Shown: positions 1-8,495 of the stretch, in pieces | Layout of the letters: every line of letters starts with the position of its first letter | How positions within the stretch are numbered: position 1 is the first letter of the stretch | Origin: CAXXOK01 sp963675365 | Lineage (GTDB): Bacteria; Bacillota; Clostridia; Christensenellales; Aristaeellaceae | Assembly: GCA_963675365.2 (NCBI GenBank) | Contig: CAXXVA010000002.1 | Span: forward strand, 372,001 to 436,000 | Direction of reading: 5' to 3' | DNA length: 64,000 nt | Notes under the pieces: model-generated | Databases searched by the model: none | What the model saw: only the letters and a program-made list of their open reading frames with translations | What the model was told of the DNA's origin: nothing | Translations under genes and position numbers: made by a program

Positions 1-452
1 CCGTCCTTCATGGTGAACTTCGCGGGCTTGCCCTTGGCGCGCGGGAAGCGCCAGCGCAGGTATCCGGAAGTTTCCCCGGCTCCGTCCTTCTCCTCGGTCC
101 AGACGTCCAGGGTCATGCCCGTGCGGCTCAGCACCGTGCCGACCGCCGGACCGGAGTAGTTGAAGCCAGCGGGCGGACCGACCACCTCGGAATAGGTGCC
201 GCCGTCGATGATGGCGAATTGCTCGACGTCGAACACCATCTTTTTCAGGCCGATCTTGTAGCCCACGATCAGGTCTTCATAGTTGTTCTGCGCGAGGATC
301 CGGTTCTTGGACCGCAGCTGTTCCCGCTTGCCCTCGTTCACGATGGGATCCGGGGTAACTTCATCGTCGGTCGTTCCCTGGAGCAGCTGGGGTACGTCTT
401 CGTTCGTGATCATGTCCACGCGGACGATATTGGCTAATGCTTGTTCTGCCAT
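1..452 (-). CDS. Phage tail protein (tail-tube-like), 3' part missing
   Basis: The frame starts with ATG at 452 (MAEQALANIVRVD) and stays open to the left window edge, so only the N-terminal ~150 residues are seen. The sequence has a polar N-terminus, then a beta-rich stretch with a VVGPPAGFNYSG loop and an LRWRFPRAKGKPAKF segment. Its place at the far end of the head-tail gene series, after the small completion genes, fits a major tail (tube) protein. That role is inferred from gene order and general look, not from a recognised motif. It could also be another tail structural protein. Confidence 0.6.
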   Translation of the reverse strand, partial: MAEQALANIVRVDMITNEDVPQLLQGTTDDEVTPDPIVNEGKREQLRSKNRILAQNNYEDLIVGYKIGLKKMVFDVEQFAIIDGGTYSEVVGPPAGFNYSGPAVGTVLSRTGMTLDVWTEEKDGAGETSGYLRWRFPRAKGKPAKFTMKD

Positions 453-465
453 GTAGGTTCACTCC

Positions 466-816
466 TTATAATGTTTTGAGGACCATGTATTCAATGCTCC
501 TGGAGTGAGCCTGATATGCGTCCTCGATGATGTCCGGGCTGATGTTGCCCGTAGGTCGTACTTGCGATTGCAGCGGTTTAAGCGTTGTCTGCACCAGTGC
601 GGACAATGGTTCCAGTTCTCCATGGCTGGCAAGCGGCACGTATACAAACACGGTAACCAGTGAATAGCCGACCTTGTTGGTTCCGGCAAACGGAGTGGTT
701 CCGCCCGGCTTCACTATGGTGTAGGCCGCCTGGCAGACGTCCGTCATTTGCCCTGGGACATACGAAAGTATGCCCGCCGCCTTCAGTGCGGTTCGCATCC
801 GTTCCGCAGCATCCAT
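466..816 (-). CDS. Phage tail completion / terminator-like protein
   Basis: A 116-residue protein (MDAAERMRTALKAAGILSYV) ending 13 nt before the tail-protein start. The N-terminal helix followed by a VPGQMTD loop, a central beta segment (VGYSLVTVFVYVPLA) and a C-terminal helical tail are typical of small tail-terminator or minor-capsid proteins in siphovirus head-tail modules. The position between the gp10-like gene and the tail protein supports this. No catalytic motif is visible; the exact role is inference. Confidence 0.5.
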   Translation of the reverse strand: MDAAERMRTALKAAGILSYVPGQMTDVCQAAYTIVKPGGTTPFAGTNKVGYSLVTVFVYVPLASHGELEPLSALVQTTLKPLQSQVRPTGNISPDIIEDAYQAHSRSIEYMVLKTL

Positions 817-835
817 TGCGCCACCGCCTTTCGTC

Positions 836-1174
836 TTACAGCAGCCGCGCCATGCCCTGGAGGATCTCCGGTGTCATTTTCGTAACGGTTGGCCAGAGCA
901 CGGCGAAGTTCTTGTTTCTTCCCAGTTCCAGGTATATAAAGTAGTTCGTGTTTCCAGCGACGCCGATACGGAACTTCTCGCCTTCCCAGTCGGCCACCCC
1001 GGTAATGGTTTGCCGGGCGATGCCGGTGCGGTCACGCCACGGCGCGTCCTGCTTGGCGGTTTGTTCCAGCTTCATGGCTGCCGTTTTCCCGTAGGTTTCC
1101 ACGGCAAACATGGTCTTCAGCTTCGCCTCGCTCAGGCCCCGGAGCAGGCCGGACGTATCGATGCGAAAGCCCAT
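836..1174 (-). CDS. HK97-gp10-like head-tail / tail completion protein
   Basis: A 112-residue protein starting MGFRIDTSGLLRG. The pattern is that of the HK97 gp10 family: an N-terminal helix with many Lys and Glu, a segment AKQDAPWRDRTGIARQTI (small basic loop DRTG), a strand KFRIGVAGNTNYFIYLELG and a C-terminal helix. In siphoviruses these proteins act at the head-tail joint or in tail assembly. It lies in the expected slot just upstream of the tail genes. The family call is from pattern and order. Confidence 0.65.
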   Translation of the reverse strand: MGFRIDTSGLLRGLSEAKLKTMFAVETYGKTAAMKLEQTAKQDAPWRDRTGIARQTITGVADWEGEKFRIGVAGNTNYFIYLELGRNKNFAVLWPTVTKMTPEILQGMARLL

Positions 1175-1180
1175 ACGCCG

Positions 1181-1540
1181 TCACTCCTTCAGGACCAGGT
1201 TGTAGTAAAGATTATCCACGGTCGGAGCACTGAGGATCTCATAGCGTTTGCCGTCCATGCTGATTTCATCGTGCTCCTGGATCACGCCGCAGTTGTATGC
1301 CGCCACGCCTTCAAAGCGTGGGACGTCTGTCTGCAGCAACGTGCCGGGGATGTCGATCTTCAGGATGCTGGATACGCCCTTGATGTACTTGATCCCCAGG
1401 ATATCTCCTACCAGTGTTTCAGGCCCGGTCACGACGTTGTTTGCGTCGCGCTCCTGGCGGTACACCTTCCTCCACCTTGCGCCCGCCATGGCCAATGCTG
1501 CGGCGATCCTCGCCATCTCGCGGTTTTTAATCACCGGCAT
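1181..1540 (-). CDS. Head-tail joining (stopper-like) protein
   Basis: A 119-residue protein whose ATG overlaps the stop region of the upstream gene by one base. It has a helical N-terminus (MPVIKNREMARIAAAL) and a beta-rich remainder including GDILGIKYIKGVS, IPGTLLQTDVPRFEG and VIQEHDEISMDGKRYEIL. Small beta-barrel proteins of this size at this point in the head-tail cluster are usually stopper or joining proteins. The role is inferred from position. Confidence 0.5.
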   Translation of the reverse strand: MPVIKNREMARIAAALAMAGARWRKVYRQERDANNVVTGPETLVGDILGIKYIKGVSSILKIDIPGTLLQTDVPRFEGVAAYNCGVIQEHDEISMDGKRYEILSAPTVDNLYYNLVLKE

Positions 1541-1881
1541 CAGGCTTCCACCTCCGGTTCATCGGCGCGAAGCTTCATGCCGGTTTTGTTGGGTCGCTGC
1601 GCGGCGGCCAGCCGCAGCCAGTAGTCGCTGTTGTTTGGCAGCGTCATGCCGCTGGCCAGTTTGATTTCCGTATTTTCTGCTTTGCGCAGCAGTACGTGGT
1701 AGGCGGTTTTCTGCACATCATATCCATAGATATCCAGAAAGGTCAGCAGCTGTTCGTCCGTGTAGTCGCGCAGCGGGATGGCGACCGCGCCTTCACCTTC
1801 GGGGGCGATGCCACCGTCGTCCGTTTCTTCCGTCAGCACCTTGAGCGTTTCCAGCAGCGCCTGGATTTCCTCTGCCGTCAT
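1540..1881 (-). CDS. Head-tail connector-like phage protein
   Basis: A 113-residue acidic protein (MTAEEIQALLETLKVLTEET). The middle contains YTDEQLLTFLDIYGYDVQKTAYHVLLRKAE, helical like gp15/gp6-type connector proteins that sit under the portal, and the C-terminus is basic then acidic. It is the first gene of the head-tail set after the capsid genes on this strand, which is where connectors are normally coded. The function is inferred from order and helical content. Confidence 0.5.
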   Translation of the reverse strand: MTAEEIQALLETLKVLTEETDDGGIAPEGEGAVAIPLRDYTDEQLLTFLDIYGYDVQKTAYHVLLRKAENTEIKLASGMTLPNNSDYWLRLAAAQRPNKTGMKLRADEPEVEA

Positions 1882-1911
1882 GCGTCACCGCCCCTTTCAG
1901 TGTGTTTGGTT

Positions 1912-2187
1912 TCAGGTTTCAGTGTCTGCCTGCGCCATGGCGAATCTGACGGGAACGCCATTTTCCGTTGCCGCGTTAGCGGCTCGAAGCACAAACGCGC
2001 CGATGGCCGCCTGTACGTCTGCCTGGTTCGCCTTCACGTAGGCGGGGTCGAGCACCTCCACGTGGATCTGCAGCAGGCGCTCTTCGCGGATGGTTGCCTG
2101 AAGCATCACCTTCTGCACGCCGTTTTCCAGCAGATCCCCGTGGAGGTTCTGGGTCGTATAGTTGTTGATTTCAGTCATACCGGCCAT
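1912..2187 (-). CDS. Hypothetical phage protein after major capsid
   Basis: A 91-residue protein beginning MAGMTEINNYT, three bases downstream of the major capsid stop; a second start at the fourth codon (2178) is possible. It is mixed alpha/beta with a C-terminal helix rich in Ala. I do not recognise the family. The tight spacing to the capsid gene implies a structural or assembly role such as a capsid-associated minor protein, but nothing in the sequence proves it. Confidence 0.55.
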   Translation of the reverse strand: MAGMTEINNYTTQNLHGDLLENGVQKVMLQATIREERLLQIHVEVLDPAYVKANQADVQAAIGAFVLRAANAATENGVPVRFAMAQADTET

Positions 2188-2190
2188 CCA

Positions 2191-3300
2191 TTATTCGCCG
2201 ATCGCGCACGCCACGGCAGTGCCGCTGGTGCCGATGCACAGGCCGTTCTGGTCCTTCAGGGCGATGATGTACTTATTCGCAGCATCCGCCGCGATGTCGG
2301 TATTCAGGGTCAGCGCGGGGTAGGATGCGATGTCGGAAATATCGGTTCCCAGAGCGATGGTCTCGGGAGCGGCGCCGATCACATACACCAGCGTGCCCAT
2401 CACCACGCCGTTCTGGCCGGTATAGCCGGTCACGGCGGTGAACTTGGTCTTGCCAACAGCGCCCGCTGCGTTGGTGACGGTCAGGGGCATCAGGCTGCCG
2501 CGGTGCACGGCCAGTGCGCCCGTCTTGTTGCCCAGTACAATCGCATCGTAGATTTCGCGGCCTTCCACCAGCTGTCCGCTGATGCCGGGCGGATCCTGAT
2601 GCGTTTTGACTTCGCTCAGCTTTCTGGGGCTTGTGGTCGCCACCTTATGGCAGAAAAGCATGTCCACGCCGACGGGCAAGCGACCAGATCCCTTCATAAT
2701 GCGCACGCCGTCCACTTCACCGATCTGGCCTTTGATTTTCATTTCCTGCGCCAGATCGCTTGCGAGAATGAAGTTGCCATCCTGCTTCAGGTACTTGTAT
2801 GCACTGGAGCTCAGATAGCATAGGCGGTCGGCGTCCGGTACCTTTTCATCGTCCAAAATCGCGTTGAGGTCCAGAAACTTTTCGTAGACGTTGGTCTTGG
2901 ACAGCACAACGGCGGCGGTGCTCTTAGCACCGGCAGCGATGACCGCCAGACGGTAGCTGTCGATTTCAGGGATGATCACAAGCTTCACCTGGCGCTCAAC
3001 CGCATTGCCGGATTTCAGCGCGGAATCTTCCTCGCTGTTGCCCTTGTCGATGGTGAAGGTGAAGGAGCGGTCCTGGCCGCATACCATATCCTGCACATTG
3101 TCCTGCAGCTCGGATGGTGTCCCATAGCGATTGGATCCGGTGCGAACATAGTTGTTCATGGGGACAGCCGGAACGGAATGCAGGTGGATGGTGTTTACGC
3201 CGGTCCAGTCGAAGTCGTCGTTGACCGCATCTTCCGTGATGGAATTTTTGGTAAATAGCTCATCAATGATGGCGGCGTGTTTGTCCTGTAAATTGATCAT
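2191..3300 (-). CDS. Major capsid protein
   Basis: A 369-residue protein that follows a scaffold-like gene, the usual order in tailed phages. It starts MINLQDKHAAIIDELF and has the long N-terminal helix and extended arm (NNYVRTGSNRYGTPSEL) common in HK97-fold capsids, then a P-domain-like section (PEIDSYRLAVIAAGAK, AILDDEKVPDADRLCYLSS, IMKGSGRLPVGVDMLFCHK). The C-terminal ~70 residues (TAVTGYTGQNGVVMGTLVYV onwards) look like a beta-rich added domain, possibly a surface decoration. Length and order make the call firm; the extra domain is inference. Confidence 0.8.
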   Translation of the reverse strand: MINLQDKHAAIIDELFTKNSITEDAVNDDFDWTGVNTIHLHSVPAVPMNNYVRTGSNRYGTPSELQDNVQDMVCGQDRSFTFTIDKGNSEEDSALKSGNAVERQVKLVIIPEIDSYRLAVIAAGAKSTAAVVLSKTNVYEKFLDLNAILDDEKVPDADRLCYLSSSAYKYLKQDGNFILASDLAQEMKIKGQIGEVDGVRIMKGSGRLPVGVDMLFCHKVATTSPRKLSEVKTHQDPPGISGQLVEGREIYDAIVLGNKTGALAVHRGSLMPLTVTNAAGAVGKTKFTAVTGYTGQNGVVMGTLVYVIGAAPETIALGTDISDIASYPALTLNTDIAADAANKYIIALKDQNGLCIGTSGTAVACAIGE

Positions 3301-3337
3301 AGATTAATCCTCCTCGTTTCTATCAGGTGTTGGTTGG

Positions 3338-3952
3338 TTACCTTTTTTCTCCGCGTAAGCCGCGCGAGAATGCGTCTTCCTTGACGTCCTTCTTTCGCGC
3401 GAACGCACCAACACTGCCGGTGCCTGCAGGCGGGGCGGTGAACTCCGGCATGTCGTCGGCCACCGCCTGCAGCGCGGCCTCAAACTTCTCCTTGGCGTCG
3501 TCCGCCGAAAGATCGATGCCGGAGATCCCGGCGAGCTTCACGGCCTTGTCCACGCGGTCGGGCCGGATGCCCGCCTTGTAGGCAGCGTTTTCGGCCATTT
3601 CATTGCGCAGGCGCGTTTCGGCCTTGGTCACCTTGGCCGTCAGCTTCTCCACCTGCTTGGCATGCTCGGCGGCCTTGTCATCGGTCGGCTTCGCTTTGTC
3701 CTCGGCGGGCTTGTCCTTATCCTCGGCGGGTTTCTCCGCCTTGGCCTCCGTTACGGCGGCGGTTTGATCCGCCTTGGCAGGGGTTTCTGCCGCTGCTGTT
3801 TCGGCTTTTTCCTGCGTGTCCTGTGCGGCGGTTTCCTGTGCGGCTTCGTCTCCGGCTCCGGCGTCTCCGGAGGCGGCGTCAGCAGTGGGGTCGGCTTTGG
3901 TCGTTTCTTCGGCCTCGGCGGTGGGGTTCTGGTCTTTGTCAGTTCCATCCAT
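3338..3952 (-). CDS. Capsid scaffold protein
   Basis: A 204-residue protein with an extremely low-complexity first half made of Ala, Glu, Lys, Asp and Thr, including near-repeats of PAEDKDKPAEDKAKP, followed by a coiled-coil segment (HAKQVEKLTAKVTKAETRLRNE), then a small folded part (GIRPDRVDKAVKLAGISGID) and a basic C-terminus (AFARKKDVKEDAFSRG). This composition and the position directly upstream of the major capsid gene are those of gp20-type internal scaffolds, whose coiled coil and basic tail contact the capsid protein. No protease domain is visible. Confidence 0.75.
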   Translation of the reverse strand: MDGTDKDQNPTAEAEETTKADPTADAASGDAGAGDEAAQETAAQDTQEKAETAAAETPAKADQTAAVTEAKAEKPAEDKDKPAEDKAKPTDDKAAEHAKQVEKLTAKVTKAETRLRNEMAENAAYKAGIRPDRVDKAVKLAGISGIDLSADDAKEKFEAALQAVADDMPEFTAPPAGTGSVGAFARKKDVKEDAFSRGLRGEKR

Positions 3953-4015
3953 TTGGCTGTCTCCTCTCCATGTTTTGCACTCAAAAAGCGCCCCATGGGG
4001 GGACGCTGAGCGGGC

Positions 4016-5278
4016 TTAAGGTTTCAGGTCGTCGTGCAGTTTCTTGATCTTCTCCACAAACGGCGAATACGGTGTATCCGGTATCGCTGTCTTTCGGATC
4101 AGCGCATCGCCGTTGTAAGCAAAGTAATTCAGCTCATCCTCGCTGGCGTCCAGGAAGGCCTGGACCATCGTTTCGCGGTCGGCTACTTTCATCCGCTGCG
4201 CCCACTTCTGGGCGATGATACGGTCCATCATCCGGTTATGGCGGTCGGTGGCCGTGTAGTCCACCTGGCGTACCGGTCCATTTCCCTGCAGCGTTTCTTT
4301 CCAGTTCCCGAACGCTTTGTCCAGCTCTTCGTCAGCTTCGCCGTCCAGCCATCCCTTCAGCTGATCCGCGCACTGATCGAGCGTTTTCACGGTTACCGCC
4401 CACTGGTCGCACAGGCACATCGCATGTGGCAGCGGCACGGCATCGATGGGGAAGTTCCCGCCTCCAAGGCCCTCGTTGTGCATCGAATATTCGTCGCACA
4501 CATCCTCACCGAAAGGCCGCACCTGGCGTTCATAGTGCTCGCCGGACAGCTCCCAGTGGATGGCCGTGGCAAACGGGTTAGCCGCCGCCGCTTCTTTCAT
4601 GGCGATGTGATAAGCTTGGTTAATGCTGGTTCTGGCAACGTTCTGCGCGTGCCGTTCCACCTTGGTCCAGCGGTCGTCCAGCCATTCGGGGAGATCCGGG
4701 TAAACCTCACGCCAGTCCATCGCCTCGCGCACGTCCGGTTTTACGTAAGCCTCCAGCTCCTTGGCAATCTGGTACGCGCTTTTCTTCTGGGCGATTCCTT
4801 GCTGCAGCACCTCGTTGATGCCGTCCTGCGCACGCTTGTTTGTTTTCCAAATGCGGGAGGACAGGCTTTTGGCGTCCAGGTAGGCTTGCCCGTTCACCAC
4901 GGAGCGCAGCGCTTCGTCGCTGGTGCGTGTCAACACCGACCGGAACGCGTCCCCTCCTGTGCCGCCCTTGGCCTTTTCAAGCACCCTGTTAAGCCACTGC
5001 GCGTTGGCAGTAGCTGGAAGCTTGGCAGCGGATCCGGCAGCGCTCTTGATCGCCGCGCCTACTTCTCCGTTCAGCTGCACCATGCGTGCCTTCAGCGAAT
5101 CGGCCATGTCCGATTGCCAACGCTTGGTCAGCCCTCCGGCTTTCTGCGAGCTGGCCAGCTTTGTCAGGTCGTCAGCCGCACGGCCATAAATTGCGGAGAT
5201 CTGCTTGTCCGTCTCCCGGATGGTTTTAAGCATTCCCCGGCGCGCGTCTTTTTGCAGCCCGGTATACAGATCAGCCAT
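4016..5278 (-). CDS. Phage head morphogenesis protein (SPP1 gp7 / MuF type)
   Basis: A 420-residue minor head protein starting MADLYTGLQKDARRG; the start overlaps the portal gene end by 8 nt. The N-terminal ~200 residues are helical. The MuF-type core follows: RTSINQAYHIAMKEA, HWELSGEHYERQVRPFGEDVCDEYS, then PLPHAMCLCDQWAV, with the spaced Cys, Asp and His residues usual for this domain. Such proteins enter the prohead with the portal and may help DNA ejection. It pairs with the adjacent SPP1-type portal. No toxin domain is visible at the C-terminus. Confidence 0.8.
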   Translation of the reverse strand: MADLYTGLQKDARRGMLKTIRETDKQISAIYGRAADDLTKLASSQKAGGLTKRWQSDMADSLKARMVQLNGEVGAAIKSAAGSAAKLPATANAQWLNRVLEKAKGGTGGDAFRSVLTRTSDEALRSVVNGQAYLDAKSLSSRIWKTNKRAQDGINEVLQQGIAQKKSAYQIAKELEAYVKPDVREAMDWREVYPDLPEWLDDRWTKVERHAQNVARTSINQAYHIAMKEAAAANPFATAIHWELSGEHYERQVRPFGEDVCDEYSMHNEGLGGGNFPIDAVPLPHAMCLCDQWAVTVKTLDQCADQLKGWLDGEADEELDKAFGNWKETLQGNGPVRQVDYTATDRHNRMMDRIIAQKWAQRMKVADRETMVQAFLDASEDELNYFAYNGDALIRKTAIPDTPYSPFVEKIKKLHDDLKP

Positions 5279-6773
5279 CCGTGTTCACATCCATGGCAGT
5301 CTCCGCCTGCGTATCCTCCTCAATCGGCGCGGCATCCGGCGTGACTGTTTCCAGCTCCGCATCCACCGCCCCGGCATAGGCGTCCTCAAGCAGCGACTGT
5401 TCCAGCCGGATCTGTTTGAGTTCTCCCTGGGCGTCCGCGTCCTTTTGCCACTTGGTGACATAGCTCAACCGGCTGCGCGCCTGTTTACCGACTTCGTTCA
5501 GATCGTTCATGCGCTCGGTTTCATCCGTGCCCAGGATCGGGTACAGGTGATCGATCGTGATGTTGTAGCCAAACTCCGGGATCTCGGCCACGCCGTAAAG
5601 CCTCGCCATCTGCACCAGGGTTTCCACCATCCAGCGCAGCGCGTCGTCCCAGCCCTCGGCCCACTTCTCCTCGCAGCGCGCGACCAATTCGCGGTAGATG
5701 CCGCTGATCGCCACGCCGCTTTGCGCCATACCCTTGAGCTGCTCCAGGCTGACGTTGGGGATAGACAGGATTCCGTACATGTCGTTCTTGACGCGGTTCA
5801 GGTGGTTCTCCACGCGCTGGTCATAGTTGAATTTTGCCTCCAAAATATCCATGTTCGCCTGCCTGCCGTCTCTGGCGGACGAATCCGTCTGCAGATCGAT
5901 CAGCGCGCCGGGCGAAACTTTGATCGCTTCCACGCTGTCTTGGCTCGCGTCCGTGACCTTCGTCATGGGGAACATGTTAAAACGCAGCGCGTCCCGGTCG
6001 TCGGACTTGGTATGGTTGTAGTCGTCCTGGTTGTCCAAAAGCTCCTCGACGTCGCTTTCGCCTTCCAGATCGCCGGTCAGCCCGTCGTTGATGATCACGC
6101 GGCAGGGGATAAACGGAAGCTTCGTATCGAAGTTTTTAAACGGTTCATCAATGGGCTTTCCGTTGCCGTCGTACAGGCCCTCGTCAAGGATGCACTTGCC
6201 GTCCCTTATCTCATAGCGCTGCCGCCAGATCTTTTGTTTGCTTTTATCTCCGTCGTCCTTCTCATCCATCACCTGGTAAAAGAACACGATCTTCTTCAGC
6301 GATTCGCTGTCGTCCTCGACCACTTCAAACACAAACTCCTGCGCCGGGCGAAACCCGATGCGCAGCGGCTTTCCTTCGCGGCCGCTGATCTTCAGGGCCA
6401 CGCGCTTGCCGATAAAGCAATCCCGCGCCGCCTGGATCAGCTTGCGCTGCCAGGAGTTGGAGTTCAGCACGCCGGTGATCCAGGTCTCCAGCGCCTTGGC
6501 CTTGTCGACGTCCGCTTTGTTTTCCGCCACGATCTTGATCTCCGGGGCGCGGCTGGCCATAAAGCGCACCTCGGCCTTGATCAGCTTCTTGATCAGGTTG
6601 GTGACCGCCTTGGTGGGGACATATTCCAAGCCCTCTGTGGTTTCCCAAACCTGCCCAGGGCCTTCATAAATTCTGTATAGCTTGTTGATCGCTTCGATCT
6701 CCGTAACCACACGGGAACCGTACAGCTGCCCAAGCTCTTCCTTGATCCAGCCCTCATGTATCAGGTCAGCCAT
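5271..6773 (-). CDS. Portal protein (SPP1 gp6 type)
   Basis: A 500-residue protein with the order of an SPP1 gp6-like portal: helical N-terminal clip region (MADLIHEGWIKEELGQLYGS), a wing with TKAVTNLIKKLIKAEVRFM, a central EGESDVEELLDNQDDYNHT segment typical of the family, a stem/crown region with MAQSGVAISGIYRELVARCEE, and a variable acidic C-terminus (EEDTQAETAMDVNTDG). The dodecamer forms the DNA gate at one capsid vertex. It starts three bases after the terminase stop and overlaps the MuF-type gene. A classical Mu portal (DUF935) is not seen here, so the head module looks SPP1-like. Confidence 0.85.
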   Translation of the reverse strand: MADLIHEGWIKEELGQLYGSRVVTEIEAINKLYRIYEGPGQVWETTEGLEYVPTKAVTNLIKKLIKAEVRFMASRAPEIKIVAENKADVDKAKALETWITGVLNSNSWQRKLIQAARDCFIGKRVALKISGREGKPLRIGFRPAQEFVFEVVEDDSESLKKIVFFYQVMDEKDDGDKSKQKIWRQRYEIRDGKCILDEGLYDGNGKPIDEPFKNFDTKLPFIPCRVIINDGLTGDLEGESDVEELLDNQDDYNHTKSDDRDALRFNMFPMTKVTDASQDSVEAIKVSPGALIDLQTDSSARDGRQANMDILEAKFNYDQRVENHLNRVKNDMYGILSIPNVSLEQLKGMAQSGVAISGIYRELVARCEEKWAEGWDDALRWMVETLVQMARLYGVAEIPEFGYNITIDHLYPILGTDETERMNDLNEVGKQARSRLSYVTKWQKDADAQGELKQIRLEQSLLEDAYAGAVDAELETVTPDAAPIEEDTQAETAMDVNTDG

Positions 6774-6776
6774 GGT

Positions 6777-8258
6777 CTACCTCCTTCTGGCTCCGCGTCC
6801 GGAATAAAACCGTGTCCGCATGTTCGCCCCGCGCTGGATCACCTCGGCCAGCCCGGTGGTGGCATCCGGCCCGTCGTCGTGCGCGTTCTTACCCTTGTTT
6901 TTGAAAAATCGCATCGCGCTGTAATAGTCCGGCCACCGTGTTGCCCAGTCTTCAGGCATACGAATATGGTTGGTCACAAACGTGCTTTCCGTCCGGATGC
7001 GCGCGATCTTGTTTTGACGCTGCTGTACCCAGATGATATTGGTCTTTCGCCATCCATACTGCTGGTAAAGGATGCGCTCCACGTTGCGGGCAAACCCGCG
7101 CCCGCCGTTGTTGGATTCGATGTAGCACTCGTTGGCCATCGCCTGGTATAACGCTTTTGCAACGGCCTGTTCTGTTACCTCCATCTTTGCGTCGGTATAC
7201 ACTGTGTCGCGCATGTAGCCTTCGCCGTCGATCACGTCGGCGATCGCCGCGCACAGGAAGTCGTCGCCCGTGTCCGCTGTGTCCACATACGCTGTCACAA
7301 ATTGCTTCACGGGTTTACCGTCGCTGGTTACTTCCGGCAGTTTGTCGTAGGTATTAAACGCTTCGTACATCCTGTCTTTGGCGTCCATCGGTTCGCCCTG
7401 GTAATTCGCGGCAAAGATCTCCGGGCTGGTTAGCTTTTTCTTTGCCATATATTCATCAAACGGGAGCAGATCCGGGCAAAGCATAATGCCCTTTTTTTCA
7501 TCCAAACAGGCTTTTTGTTTTAGCACGTGCCATTTGCCCGGTTCTGCGTCAAGTACACGCCCGATCAGATCGCCGGTCGCCCAGCGAGTCATGATCATGA
7601 TAATCAGGCCGCCTTTCTCTACGCGGGAAAGCAGCGTATCAGTGTAATAAGTCCAAATTTTATTCAGCAGAAAATCATCGTTAGCTTCAATACTGCTCTT
7701 AATAGGATCATCGATCACCAGCTTTTTACAGCCGATGCCTGTCACCGTACCCCGCATGCCTGTTCCAAGGAAGCTAAAAAAGCTGCCCTCCAGGCTCCAC
7801 ATGTCGGCGGCGGCTTCGCCAAATTTGATTTTCACGCCGGGGAATACGTCGGAGAAAATCGTAAACCTCGGATCGATCTTCGTAGCGTCGATCGCATCAC
7901 GAACACGCCTTGAAAATATTTTGGAAACCGTATCGTTATAACTGACGTTGATAATGCTTTCGTCAATAGGATTTTTGCCAAAGCACCACTGGTTAAACCT
8001 GTTCATGGTATAGCTTTTCCCGTGGCGGGAAGGTTCCGTGATCGCCAGTCGCCTGCATACGCTCCCGTCCGGAGCGATCAGCGTCCCGGCGTCCAGCGCC
8101 TGCAGCGTATCCGCCAGCTCCTTCAGGTGCGGGCGGCTGTCTTTGAAAAAGCGCGGGTCCATCAGCTTGCAGTATTCCCAGAAATTCTTCCGCGCCGCCA
8201 CCAGCTTTTCAGATTGATATCCGTCCGGCAATACCCGTTCCAGCATTTTCTGCTTCAT
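6777..8258 (-). CDS. Terminase large subunit
   Basis: A 493-residue DNA-packaging motor. I place the start at ATG 8258 (MKQKMLERVLPDGY), with a GGGGG-containing ribosome site upstream, rather than 34 codons earlier. Walker A is seen in ITEPSRHGKSYTMNRF (~residue 75), Walker B in KLVIDDPIK, and a C-terminal RNase-H-like nuclease start in YVDTADTGDDF. Packaging is coupled to the DUF3486 small-terminase candidate further upstream; the two are split by a NusG-like gene and a hairpin terminator, which is unusual. Confidence 0.88.
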   Translation of the reverse strand: MKQKMLERVLPDGYQSEKLVAARKNFWEYCKLMDPRFFKDSRPHLKELADTLQALDAGTLIAPDGSVCRRLAITEPSRHGKSYTMNRFNQWCFGKNPIDESIINVSYNDTVSKIFSRRVRDAIDATKIDPRFTIFSDVFPGVKIKFGEAAADMWSLEGSFFSFLGTGMRGTVTGIGCKKLVIDDPIKSSIEANDDFLLNKIWTYYTDTLLSRVEKGGLIIMIMTRWATGDLIGRVLDAEPGKWHVLKQKACLDEKKGIMLCPDLLPFDEYMAKKKLTSPEIFAANYQGEPMDAKDRMYEAFNTYDKLPEVTSDGKPVKQFVTAYVDTADTGDDFLCAAIADVIDGEGYMRDTVYTDAKMEVTEQAVAKALYQAMANECYIESNNGGRGFARNVERILYQQYGWRKTNIIWVQQRQNKIARIRTESTFVTNHIRMPEDWATRWPDYYSAMRFFKNKGKNAHDDGPDATTGLAEVIQRGANMRTRFYSGRGARRR

Positions 8259-8301
8259 ATCCGCCTCGCACCCCCTTTCAAAATGCCTTCTGAGGCCCCT
8301 G

Positions 8302-8330
8302 ACGCGCGTTCTAACGCGTTTAACGCGCGG
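8302..8330. repeat. ACGCGTT-AACGCGTT tandem motif, copy 1
   Basis: Tandem AACGCGTT-like units (GCGTTCTAACGCGTTTAACG at the core) between the NusG-like gene and the terminase start. Similar tandems occur at 14002-14023 (inside a coding region) and 22298-22319 (near the probable prophage end). All lie inside or at the end of the prophage. The role is unknown; a protein-binding site is one possibility. Confidence 0.4.
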
Positions 8331-8363
8331 ATTGGTGGGTACGTCCACCCCCGGTATCAAAAC

Positions 8364-8383
8364 AAGGCCCTTACGGGCCTTTT
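8364..8383 (-). terminator. Hairpin terminator/attenuator upstream of terminase
   Basis: A perfect 7-bp stem AAGGCCC / GGGCCTT with a 4-nt loop. On the minus strand it is followed by GTTTTG, on the plus strand by TTTT. It lies between the NusG-like gene and the terminase within one operon, so read-through would be needed for head genes to be expressed. Confidence 0.6.
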
Positions 8384-8495
8384 AATCGCGTTTGTTAAAA
8401 TCAGGCGGGCTTCGCCGTTCGCTGACCGATGCCGCGCCGTTAGTCTCCCGTTATGGTCGCCCGCCTCCCGCGTGCGGAGCGCATCACGCGCCGCG

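Noticed and set aside
770..2823. Long plus-strand open frames opposite the head-tail genes
   Set aside because: They mirror GC-rich minus-strand genes, lack ribosome sites and show His/Arg/Val-rich composition typical of antisense frames.
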